From positions 62,001 to 126,000 of the forward strand of contig JAHDOV010000014.1 of NCBI GenBank assembly GCA_018434685.1: a stretch of 64,000 bases of DNA. Direction: 5' to 3'. Both the position numbers and the translations under genes were made by a program. Source of the DNA: Deltaproteobacteria bacterium. Its GTDB lineage: Bacteria; Desulfobacterota; Desulfomonilia; UBA1062. Below are positions 17,630-26,529 of the stretch, one piece after another (position 1 is the first letter of the stretch; every line of letters starts with the position of its first letter). Below the pieces are notes generated by a model. The model did no database searches and was not told the DNA's origin. It saw only the letters and a list, made by a program, of their open reading frames with translations.

Positions 17630-19183
17630 ATGAAGGATAAGGTGTTGCAGGATATGGATTTCTTTCACCAGGCAACGCTGAGGATCTGCAGCAGCCTGGA
17701 GATCGAGACGGTCTCGGCGCGATGTCTGGAATATCTCAAGAAGTTCATCCCCATAGACGGCCTGTTCATGAGCTTTATCGATTCCGGAACCAGTGCGATA
17801 CGTATCTCCGCCCTGGTGTCCGATATCCCGCTGAATCAGCCCAAATCGCCGATCCCCCTCACTCCGGAGGCGCTGGTGAGGGCACGGACGATAAAAGAAC
17901 GGGTAAATATCTACCGATGTCCCCTGGAGAGTCCGGTCACCACCTGTATCTGGCGCGTCCTCGGCACCATGGATGTGTCCTGCATGGTCATTCATCTGCG
18001 GTTCAACAAAGAACCAATAGGCTATGTGGAGCTCTTTGCGAAGGGGTATGACCGGTTCACCGAGGAGCATGCCCGTTTGCTCGGCCTTCTCCACGATCCC
18101 TTTGCCATTGCCATAGCAAATAATATTCAGTACCGGGAGGTCATCCGGCTCAAGGACCTGCTGGCCTATGACAACCGCTACCTTCGCCAGGAACTGCACC
18201 GGGTATCGACCGCCGAGATCATTGGTGCCACCGGGGGGCTTCAGAACGTCATGGAGGCCGTGGCCCAGGTAGCACCGCTGACGAGCCAGGTGCTCCTGCT
18301 TGGGGAGACAGGTGTAGGCAAGGAGATCATTGCCAATGCTATCCACCACTCATCGCCCCGCAGAGATGGACCCTTTGTGAAGATTAACTGCGGGGCCATC
18401 CCCGATGGGCTGATCGACAGTGAACTCTTCGGCCATGAAAAGGGGGCGTTTACCGGTGCTCTTGCACAGAAATACGGACGATTCGAACGGGCTCATGGGG
18501 GCACTATTTTTCTCGACGAGGTGGGTGATCTGCCGGCACCTGCACAGGTAAGGCTCTTGCGGGTACTCCAGGAAAAGGAGATCGAACGGGTGGGCGGGAC
18601 AAGGCCGGTCAAGGTGGATGTGCGTGTCATTGCCGCCACGAACAGAAACCTGGAGGCCCTGGTGCGGGAATGTCGTTTTCGTGAAGACCTCTGGTTCCGG
18701 CTCAATGTGTTCCCCATCCTGATCCCGCCACTGCGGGAGCGAAAAACCGACATCCCGGACCTGGTCCATCACTTTATCGTACGCAAAGCCCGGGAGTTGA
18801 ATCTCAGGGTCAGTCCGGTACTGGCACCGGGCGCCATGGAGCGTCTTATGGCCTATGACTGGCCCGGCAATGTACGCGAGCTGGAAAATATCCTGGAGCG
18901 TGCCCTTATCCGGATGCGCACCGCCGGCCCGAACGAGCCCCTGAAGTTCGATGAATTCCCTGCGGGCAAAGTGGGAGGGGAAACAGGAAGGCCTGCGCCG
19001 GAATCCGAAGGATCACAAGTTCTTCTCGACGAGGTCACGAGGCACCATATACTCGCTGTTCTGGAGGCTGCCGGTGGCAGGGTCCAGGGCAAGAATGGAG
19101 CGGCGGCGCGGCTCGGGATCAACCCGAATACACTGCGCAATCGCATGCGCAAGCTGGGGATCCCTTTCGGTAGAAGACGGTGA
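17630..19183 (+). CDS. Sigma-54-dependent transcriptional activator with GAF sensor domain
   Basis: Domains in order are an N-terminal GAF-like sensor (about residues 10-175), an AAA+ sigma-54 interaction domain (about 200-430), and a Fis-type HTH at the C-terminus ([24 protein letters not shown]). The AAA+ domain has Walker A GETGVGKE, the sigma-54 contact loop GAFTGA, Walker [13 protein letters not shown] and the arginine-finger region. The start is uncertain: 17612, 17630 and 17654 are all ATG in frame, and none has a convincing site except AAGGTG before 17654. A TTGACA at 17587-17592 may be its -35. The divergent flavoprotein gene is the likely target. Confidence 0.9.
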   Translation: MKDKVLQDMDFFHQATLRICSSLEIETVSARCLEYLKKFIPIDGLFMSFIDSGTSAIRISALVSDIPLNQPKSPIPLTPEALVRARTIKERVNIYRCPLESPVTTCIWRVLGTMDVSCMVIHLRFNKEPIGYVELFAKGYDRFTEEHARLLGLLHDPFAIAIANNIQYREVIRLKDLLAYDNRYLRQELHRVSTAEIIGATGGLQNVMEAVAQVAPLTSQVLLLGETGVGKEIIANAIHHSSPRRDGPFVKINCGAIPDGLIDSELFGHEKGAFTGALAQKYGRFERAHGGTIFLDEVGDLPAPAQVRLLRVLQEKEIERVGGTRPVKVDVRVIAATNRNLEALVRECRFREDLWFRLNVFPILIPPLRERKTDIPDLVHHFIVRKARELNLRVSPVLAPGAMERLMAYDWPGNVRELENILERALIRMRTAGPNEPLKFDEFPAGKVGGETGRPAPESEGSQVLLDEVTRHHILAVLEAAGGRVQGKNGAAARLGINPNTLRNRMRKLGIPFGRRR

Positions 19184-19380
19184 TATCTACTGAACCTCGG
19201 GCCGCAGACACCACTCCATAGGTCAGACCTGTTCTCCGCACACCAGAATCCTCTGTACGGGCTCCCTGTTATCTCGTAGAATGTACCATTATAATGAAAA
19301 AAGGGGTGGCTCATCCGGGCAGGAGCCATGATCCTGGTCATTGACGAAATTGTAGTGCAGGGAGAGAGGATCGACTGCAG

Positions 19381-22300
19381 GTGCACCGGGCTGCCTGCAG
19401 CCTACCCCATATGACAAAGACGTTGATGAAGGCTTTTCTTATCACATCAGGGGTCATCGCGGCCCTGGTGCTGGCCCTTGTCCTGGGGCTCGACGGCTAC
19501 GTGAAGACAGATCATGGCCAGAGGCTCGTTCTCGAGGCGATCAACAGGTCCATACCCGGTACGCTCATCTGCCGGCAACTGAACATCTCGCTGCTGAACG
19601 GGCAGGTGGAGCTCTTTGAGGGCGTCCTCACCGATCCGGAGGGAAAGCAGGTTGTCCGGGTTGCCGGTCTCACGGCCAACCTCTCCTGGTCCTCCCTCCT
19701 CAGGGGCGACGTGGTCATCGAGGAGGCGGATATCGTGACTCCCGTGGTCGATCTCGGCCTTGAGAGCGAAGGGAACCTCCGTATCGTGCGGGCGGTCTAT
19801 CGCCCCGGAACTGATGAAACCCCCGGACAGGGTGAAGGAGGCGGCTTTCCCTTAAACGTTGTCGTGGAAGACCTGTCGCTTACAGACGGGACTGTGCACT
19901 ACGAAAACATGGACGGTTCCGTTCATGCAGAGCTTTTAGGGGTGCAGATTGCAGGCGATGGGAATCTTGCCGCACAGACGGTGAACTTTGAGGGCCAGGT
20001 GGCCTGTGCACGCTATGCAGGGGCTGATATCCATGCCGAGCTGCAGAAGTTTCTTGCGAGGACATCCTTCCGGAAAGATGCCTTCGATCCTGTCGTTATC
20101 CAGGCAGAGACAGGGGTCTCCCGCGTGAGTCTGAAGGGATCCGTGAAAGCGGTGTCTGAAAAGCCGCAGTTCAACCTTGTGGCGGATGTTGTGCTGTCGC
20201 TCCCGGAGCTCAGGGAGTCCCTGGGGCTGGCCCCGGAGCTTACCGGTGAGGTAACTGCGAGCATCTCCGCGCAGGGCACGCTCGAGGACCCCACGATAGG
20301 GGTTCATCTGAACTACGGCGGAGGGATGCTCGCAGGGGGCCCGGTGGATGCTGCGGATCTGGATATGCGGCTCACGGACCAGATCCTGATACTCGACACT
20401 GCACACATCGCCCTTGCCTCGGGGGATATCTTTGCCCAGGGCAGCGCAGACCTTAAGGCAGCCTTTCCCGGCGGATTTTTCTCCGGAAAGAGAGACCTGG
20501 AAGCCCTTACCTACAGCCTCAGTGCAAACGGCCGCGGCATAGAGCTCGGGAAACTGGTGCCGGATGAGCTCTCTTTGGCGGGCAAGGTGGCCGGACTGAT
20601 CACGCTTTCCGGCAGGGGCGTATCGCCGGAACGGCTCTCGGCGGAGATCTCTGTCGATATCGGCTGCCAGGGATTGAAAAGCGGCGGCACGATCCTGCCG
20701 GCTGATACCAGGCTGCGGGCAGTGGCCGGAATCGAGGAGGGAACAGTCCGGGTTGAGACGCTCGAGGTCATCTCAGGGAAGAATACCCTGAAGGCATCGG
20801 GGAGCGTGAACATGATAGCTGAAGAACTGGCGGGCCTCGTCGAGGTGGATCTACCCGACCTGAAACGGGATCTGCAGCCTCTCGGCATCGATGGGACAGG
20901 GAACTTCGGCCTGAATGCCCGGGTGTCGGGAACCTTTGCCAGGCCTGCGCTTACTGCTACCTTCAAGGGAAAAGAGCTCGAGCTGGAAGACATCACCCTG
21001 GGTGACCTCACCGGCAGCGCAGAGCTTGACCGGGGCGGCACCCTGAAGATCACCGAGATTGTCCTCCAGAACCGGGGCTCCGGTATCCGGGGAACAGGAA
21101 CCGTCAAGCTCTACGAGAAGTTCCCGGAATTCCTCCCAGATGCGCCCCTGCGGATCGCTGCAACGCTCAGCAGCGTAAAAGTGAGCGATTTTATCACCGA
21201 GGTGGATACTGCGGGGACTCTCTCCGGAGAACTCTCTATCGGCGGCACGGTAAGAGCCCCGCATGCCCGGATGGCCCTCGTTGGGAAGAACCTGTCAGCG
21301 GGCGACGTGCGTATAGGGGATGTGCAGGTCTCGAGCAGGTATGAGAGGGGAACGATCCTGGTGGAACAGGCGCTCGTGCAAAACAGGAACTCGAGTCTTG
21401 CCATAACCGGTTCTGTACGGGTCTTTGACCACGAGGCAGGGCGCGTTGTCGAAGACCCGGATATCTCGATCAGGGTTGAAGGGGAGCCGGTCTTCCTTGA
21501 GGATGTAACCGGGATATTCAAGGGGAAGATCACCGTGGCTGCCAGTGTTGAGGGGAGCGTTCGAAAACCAGGCGGTTCTGTGATCATTGCCGCACAGGAT
21601 ATGGACCTCGGCTTCCAGAAGATCCGGGATCTCCGGTTTGCCGCCGGGATCGAGGGTAACAGGCTCCTGGTTAAGACGCTCAAGGTTGTCGTGGCCGGAG
21701 AAGAGACGATTACCGGCACCGGGTGGGTATCGCTCGAGGGAGCGTATGAATTCTCCCTCGCAAGTGAGGGCATCGCCCTTGCGGGCATCGATGCATTGAG
21801 AGTCCACCAGATCACCCGGGGCAGTGCCCGTTTCACGCTCTCCGGTCACGGGACATTTACTCGGCCTGTCCTTATTGGCGAACTGCTTCTGGCCGACGTG
21901 TCCGTGAACGAAGAGGACCTGGGCGATGTCCGCATCACCCTCGAGCTCAAAGACAACCTTGCCACGATATCGGGGAGGCAGGGGTTCGATTTTTCTGCCG
22001 CGTACCACCTCGACAGCAGGGATTTCACGGCTTCGGTCACCTTCGACGACACGGACCTCGTCCCGTACTTCCAGATTGCCCGCTATCCCGACCTTACCGG
22101 CACTGTGACCGGGAAGCTCGAAGCCAGGGGGAATGCACGGGACAGCGGGGGGCTGCAGGCATCGCTGGATCTCGCCCGCCTCGCGGTATTCTTCAAGGGC
22201 GGCGAGATTATCAGGGGCAAAGGGCTCAGGGCTACCCTTGCCGGGGGTCAATTTTCCGTTGAGGGCCTTCATCTGGTCCTCGCCGAGCAGGGATGGGTGA

Positions 22301-23619
22301 ATATCGACGGGACGGGGATGCTTGACGGCGCCGTCTCCCTCGAGGCAGACGGCAGGATCCCGCTGCAGGTGCTGGAGCCGTTTATGGAAGACCTGTCGGA
22401 TTTCGCCGGCGCAGTGGCACTGTCTGCCCGCCTGAAAGGCACATATGCCAGACCGTCGCTGAGTGCGGCTGTAGACCTGCAGGGGGTTGGTTTCATGACG
22501 CCGTACAACGAGCAGAAGATCCACGACGTGACCGGCCGGATCACGATCACCCAGGATACCCTCAGGATCGAGACCATAACGGGGATGATCGGGACGGGAA
22601 GGTTCGATCTCGCCGGCAGCATGGAACTCAAGCAGTTCTCGCCGGAACAGCTCGACCTGGTGCTCAAGGCAAAATCGCTGCCCGTGAGCGTTCCCGACAC
22701 CCTTGATCTCGTCGCCGACCTGGAGTTGCGCGCCCGGGGAACCAGGGACAAGTCCTCGATCCAGGGACAGGTGGTGCTTCTCGAGGGGACCTACTACCGG
22801 GATGTCAAGCTGAATCTCTTCAAGGAAATTGTCGAGAGGAAACCGCCCTCACGTGCCCCTCGGGAGCAGATAACCATGCCCTTTCTCAGGAACATGAGCC
22901 TCGATATCTCCATCAAGCGGAGGAACCCCCTGTTCGTGGACAACAACCTGGCCCAGCTGGATATCAATCCGGATCTCCTCATCAGAGGCAGCGTCAACAA
23001 CCCCATCGTGAGCGGCAGGGCAAGCATTGAATCCGGCACCGTGGAGTTCAGGAACAGGGTCTTCACCGTCACCAGGGGCGTGATAGACTTTTTGAATCCC
23101 TACGAGACCGAGGCTACCCTCGATATAGAAAGCGAGGTGAAGGTGAGGGACTGGATGATCTACCTGGGGATCTCCGGTACGCCCGAGAACCTGAATCTCA
23201 AGCTGCGATCCGATCCCCCGGAAGAGGATAACGATATCCTCTCACTCCTGGTGATCGGGAAGACCTCCCGGGGACTCATGGCGGGAGAGGGAGGCCAGAC
23301 GCAGTCGACGTCGTCCATGATCGCCGCTCTGGCTGCATCACGATACGGAGAAGATATCAGGGAGGCTACGGGCCTCGACATCTTCGAAGTGGAAAGCGGG
23401 GCCGTGGAGGAGGATTCCGCTGACGCCGTGAAGATAACGATCGGAAAGGAACTTTCCCGGAGGATGACCTTGAAATATGCCATGGAATCCAAAAAGAGCG
23501 AACTCTCGCAGCGCGCTATCGCCGAATATAAGCTGCTGGAGAACTTCGTCCTGAACGGCTTCCAGGACACGCGGGGGATCTTTGGTGCTGAGATGCAGTT
23601 CACGCTGGAATTCCGCTAG
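19381..23619 (+). CDS. tamB: TamB/DUF490 translocation and assembly module protein
   Basis: This 1412-residue protein has one N-terminal membrane anchor (TSGVIAALVLALVLGLDGYV), a very long repetitive beta-rich body of AsmA/TamB type, and a C-terminal DUF490/TamB domain (about residues 1090-1412) ending in the barrel-like motif MQFTLEFR. Such proteins span the periplasm as a hydrophobic groove for lipid transport or for assembly of outer-membrane proteins, together with an Omp85 partner. The GTG at 19381 has GAGAGGA upstream; ATG at 19411 is an alternative start without a site. The Omp85 gene follows 12 bp later in the same operon. Confidence 0.9.
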   Translation: MHRAACSLPHMTKTLMKAFLITSGVIAALVLALVLGLDGYVKTDHGQRLVLEAINRSIPGTLICRQLNISLLNGQVELFEGVLTDPEGKQVVRVAGLTANLSWSSLLRGDVVIEEADIVTPVVDLGLESEGNLRIVRAVYRPGTDETPGQGEGGGFPLNVVVEDLSLTDGTVHYENMDGSVHAELLGVQIAGDGNLAAQTVNFEGQVACARYAGADIHAELQKFLARTSFRKDAFDPVVIQAETGVSRVSLKGSVKAVSEKPQFNLVADVVLSLPELRESLGLAPELTGEVTASISAQGTLEDPTIGVHLNYGGGMLAGGPVDAADLDMRLTDQILILDTAHIALASGDIFAQGSADLKAAFPGGFFSGKRDLEALTYSLSANGRGIELGKLVPDELSLAGKVAGLITLSGRGVSPERLSAEISVDIGCQGLKSGGTILPADTRLRAVAGIEEGTVRVETLEVISGKNTLKASGSVNMIAEELAGLVEVDLPDLKRDLQPLGIDGTGNFGLNARVSGTFARPALTATFKGKELELEDITLGDLTGSAELDRGGTLKITEIVLQNRGSGIRGTGTVKLYEKFPEFLPDAPLRIAATLSSVKVSDFITEVDTAGTLSGELSIGGTVRAPHARMALVGKNLSAGDVRIGDVQVSSRYERGTILVEQALVQNRNSSLAITGSVRVFDHEAGRVVEDPDISIRVEGEPVFLEDVTGIFKGKITVAASVEGSVRKPGGSVIIAAQDMDLGFQKIRDLRFAAGIEGNRLLVKTLKVVVAGEETITGTGWVSLEGAYEFSLASEGIALAGIDALRVHQITRGSARFTLSGHGTFTRPVLIGELLLADVSVNEEDLGDVRITLELKDNLATISGRQGFDFSAAYHLDSRDFTASVTFDDTDLVPYFQIARYPDLTGTVTGKLEARGNARDSGGLQASLDLARLAVFFKGGEIIRGKGLRATLAGGQFSVEGLHLVLAEQGWVNIDGTGMLDGAVSLEADGRIPLQVLEPFMEDLSDFAGAVALSARLKGTYARPSLSAAVDLQGVGFMTPYNEQKIHDVTGRITITQDTLRIETITGMIGTGRFDLAGSMELKQFSPEQLDLVLKAKSLPVSVPDTLDLVADLELRARGTRDKSSIQGQVVLLEGTYYRDVKLNLFKEIVERKPPSRAPREQITMPFLRNMSLDISIKRRNPLFVDNNLAQLDINPDLLIRGSVNNPIVSGRASIESGTVEFRNRVFTVTRGVIDFLNPYETEATLDIESEVKVRDWMIYLGISGTPENLNLKLRSDPPEEDNDILSLLVIGKTSRGLMAGEGGQTQSTSSMIAALAASRYGEDIREATGLDIFEVESGAVEEDSADAVKITIGKELSRRMTLKYAMESKKSELSQRAIAEYKLLENFVLNGFQDTRGIFGAEMQFTLEFR

Positions 23620-23631
23620 GGTGGAACAGGG

Positions 23632-26430
23632 ATGATGCACAAGGCATGGTACATGCTCTTGTGGGCCTGTTTCCTGGTCCCGGCAAGCCCTGCTGCCGTG
23701 CAGGGCAATGCCGGGGAAGCGTTCGTCCGCGGTGATCCGAAGCCCCCGGTAATCACTGCCGTACACATCGAGGTCCGCGATGCCGGGGCACAAGAGAGCG
23801 AGCTGCTCAGCCTCGCCGGAGACCTGGTATGGCTGAAGCAGGAACAGCCCCTGAGTGATGAAGCCCTGAAACAGTCCCTGGAGGCGTTAAGGGCGTCGGG
23901 GAGATTCGAACAGATCGATGTAGACAGCAGTGAAGAAGAAGGCGGGGTGGCCCTGACCCTTGTGCTCAGGCCGTTCAGGCTCATCAGGGATATCAGGATC
24001 CATGGTGGGGCTCCGCTCTTTGAAAAGGAGATCCTGGGCGCCATGACCCTGTATACGGGCGGGGTTTTCACGAGGGATGCCCTTTCCGACCAGGAGCGCC
24101 AGATCATTGATCTCTACCTGCGGGAGGGGTTCATCGATCCGGAGGTCAGGGTCGATGTTCGTAAGGACAAGGCGGACAACTCGATAACGCTCGATGTGTA
24201 CATCGAAAAGGGCGACCACTACATACTCGAGGGTCTCTCCATCGCAGGGAACCGCGCCTTTTCGGATCTTTACCTCAAATACAGGATGAAGAGCTGGTTT
24301 TCCTCCCTGCTCCCGGGCAGGGCAGGCCGGTTCATCGAAGCAGATCTCAAGAACGACGTGAAATTCCTGACGGGTTTCTACCGGAAAAAGGGATTTGCCC
24401 AGTGCCGGGTCAGCTATACGATGGAAAGGCATCCGGCTAGAGAGGATGTCTCGGTCGTGATAAAACTCGAGGAGGGACCACGCTATGTCATTTCGTTCTC
24501 GGGCAATGAAGAGTTCTGGGATTATACGCTCAGGAAGGATCTGGTGCTGTTCCAGGAGGGTGATATCAACGGCCGGGGCCTGAAAAAGAGCATGAAGAAC
24601 ATTGAGCGGCGCTACCTGGATGCCGGGTATGGGGACGTGCGTACCGAGATCCGGGAGGAAGCCGTGCAGGAAGGACCGGCAGCCGTTCGCCGGCTCCAGG
24701 TCATTATCCATGAGGGGCCTCGCATGGAGATAGCCGCGCTTTCCTTCGAAGGGAACCGGGCATTTGACAGCGAGACCCTGATCTCCCAGGTGTACCTGCA
24801 GCAGGGAGGTTTTTTTGTGCGGCAGACGCTGGAGGAGGATCTGCTGGCCCTGAATACCTTTTATCTCCAGAACGGGTTTCTCGAAGCGGCTGTGGATTGC
24901 CGGGAAACCTGGAGCGAGGACAGAAAGGCCGTCTCCCTGGTCTACCGGATAACAGAAGGGATCCGCACGATCATCTCTTCGACCCGGATAAGCGGCGTGC
25001 AGGCCGTAGAGGAGGACGAGGCCTATGAGGCCGTCAAGCTCAAGGCAGGTGATCCCCTGCGAAGATACCTGCTCAAGAGTGACGAGAATGCCCTCTCGGC
25101 ACTCCTCGCAGAGAAGGGGCATCCCTATGTGAAGGTGCATACCGAGGTCGCCTACAGCACCGACCGATCAGACGCGGACGTGGTCTATGCCGTTGAAGAG
25201 GGGCCGCCGATAACGATGGGGCGGATCTATTACCAGGGAAACTTCAAGACAAAGGACGGGATCCTGGCAGACGAGATCGGGATGGAACAGGGGGATCCCT
25301 TTTCGCTGGAAAAGATGCTCGAGGGCCAAAGGAACATCAGGGACATGGCAATCTTCAATTCCGTTCAGTTCCGGACCATGGGCCTGAAGGAACACAAGGA
25401 CGAGATCACCCTGCTCGTGGATATGGAGGAGAAGAAGCCGTATTTCTTCCAGCTCGGGGGCGGCTACGAGAGCGAACGTGGATTCTTCGCCCAGACCCGG
25501 GGGGGAGACCACAATCTGCTGGGACTGAACAAGGACGTCTGGGCATCAGGCGAGGTAAGCCAGGTCGGATACCGGCTGGAAACAGGGATCAGGGAGCCGA
25601 GGGTCTTTGCAACGAGAACTTCGGCAACCCTCGGGGTGTTTACCGAGAAACGCCAGGAATTCAATCAGAACTTCGGCACCTATACATGGGGCGCCAACCT
25701 GGTCTTCAGCAGGAAGCTCTCCGGAAGCATAACAGCGGCTCTGGGTCTCAGTTATGAGCGGAGGAAGGAGTTTCTGCAGGATGCGGCTCAAGGGTCTGAG
25801 GAGGATTTTGACGAGGATGAGCTCAAGCCGAGAAGCATCCTGGTAACAACGCCGGCGGTCATCTTTGACACGAGGGATTCCTTTGTCAGGCCCACCAAAG
25901 GGATCTACTCGTCCCTGAGTGTCGATATCTCGAAAGGGATCCAGAATTCACTGGATAATTTCCTGAAATACCGGTTCGATGCCCGGTACTACATCACCCC
26001 CTTAAGCCGGATCACCCTGGCATGGCTCGCGCGGGCGGGGTATATCGACCCCTTCGGCCCGAGCGAACAGATCCCCGATGACCAGCTGTTCTACCTGGGC
26101 GGGACGCTGGATGTGCGGGGTTTTGACGAGAACAAGCTCCGCTTCGATTCGAATGGGGATCCGGTGGGAGGCCGTTTCTCGCTCGCAGGGAGCATGGAGG
26201 TGCGTATCGATCTGTGGCGGAATCTGGAGATGGCATGCTTCTATGATATCGGGACGGTACGGGATACGTATACGGATATCGGCTCCGACGATTTCCGCTC
26301 TTCGGTGGGCGCGGGGCTCAGGTATATCACCCCGATCGGGCCCATCGGGATACTCTACGGGCACAAGCTCAACCGGAGGCAGGGGGAAAGTGCGGGCAGA
26401 TTTCATTTTTCCGTGGGGTATACCTTCTAG
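23632..26430 (+). CDS. Omp85-superfamily outer-membrane assembly protein with seven POTRA repeats (BamA/TamA-like)
   Basis: The signal peptide (about residues 1-25) precedes seven successive POTRA-like repeats at roughly 40-113, 114-193, 194-281, 282-361, 362-442, 443-523 and 524-600. Most of them end in the typical V.....EG or EKG turn. A 16-stranded Omp85 barrel follows (about 600-932), with GGTLDVRGFDENKL (the conserved (V/I)RG(F/Y) loop motif) and a C-terminal aromatic residue in HFSVGYTF. Proteobacterial BamA has five POTRA domains and TamA three, so this is an extended form. Its position directly after tamB argues for a TamA-type role. Confidence 0.9.
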   Translation: MMHKAWYMLLWACFLVPASPAAVQGNAGEAFVRGDPKPPVITAVHIEVRDAGAQESELLSLAGDLVWLKQEQPLSDEALKQSLEALRASGRFEQIDVDSSEEEGGVALTLVLRPFRLIRDIRIHGGAPLFEKEILGAMTLYTGGVFTRDALSDQERQIIDLYLREGFIDPEVRVDVRKDKADNSITLDVYIEKGDHYILEGLSIAGNRAFSDLYLKYRMKSWFSSLLPGRAGRFIEADLKNDVKFLTGFYRKKGFAQCRVSYTMERHPAREDVSVVIKLEEGPRYVISFSGNEEFWDYTLRKDLVLFQEGDINGRGLKKSMKNIERRYLDAGYGDVRTEIREEAVQEGPAAVRRLQVIIHEGPRMEIAALSFEGNRAFDSETLISQVYLQQGGFFVRQTLEEDLLALNTFYLQNGFLEAAVDCRETWSEDRKAVSLVYRITEGIRTIISSTRISGVQAVEEDEAYEAVKLKAGDPLRRYLLKSDENALSALLAEKGHPYVKVHTEVAYSTDRSDADVVYAVEEGPPITMGRIYYQGNFKTKDGILADEIGMEQGDPFSLEKMLEGQRNIRDMAIFNSVQFRTMGLKEHKDEITLLVDMEEKKPYFFQLGGGYESERGFFAQTRGGDHNLLGLNKDVWASGEVSQVGYRLETGIREPRVFATRTSATLGVFTEKRQEFNQNFGTYTWGANLVFSRKLSGSITAALGLSYERRKEFLQDAAQGSEEDFDEDELKPRSILVTTPAVIFDTRDSFVRPTKGIYSSLSVDISKGIQNSLDNFLKYRFDARYYITPLSRITLAWLARAGYIDPFGPSEQIPDDQLFYLGGTLDVRGFDENKLRFDSNGDPVGGRFSLAGSMEVRIDLWRNLEMACFYDIGTVRDTYTDIGSDDFRSSVGAGLRYITPIGPIGILYGHKLNRRQGESAGRFHFSVGYTF

Positions 26431-26529
26431 CAGGCAGGGGCACTGGGATGCAGCCTGTTCATAATCCCTGCAAATTTTTGAAAATTCCTTGAATGTCCCC
26501 GCTGTCGGTGGTAGTTTGGTCAACTAATA

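Noticed and set aside
21295-22524. 409-codon minus-strand frame inside tamB
   Set aside because: It is a shadow of the GC-biased tamB codon pattern.
23887-25140. 417-codon minus-strand frame inside the Omp85 gene
   Set aside because: It is antisense to conserved POTRA repeats.
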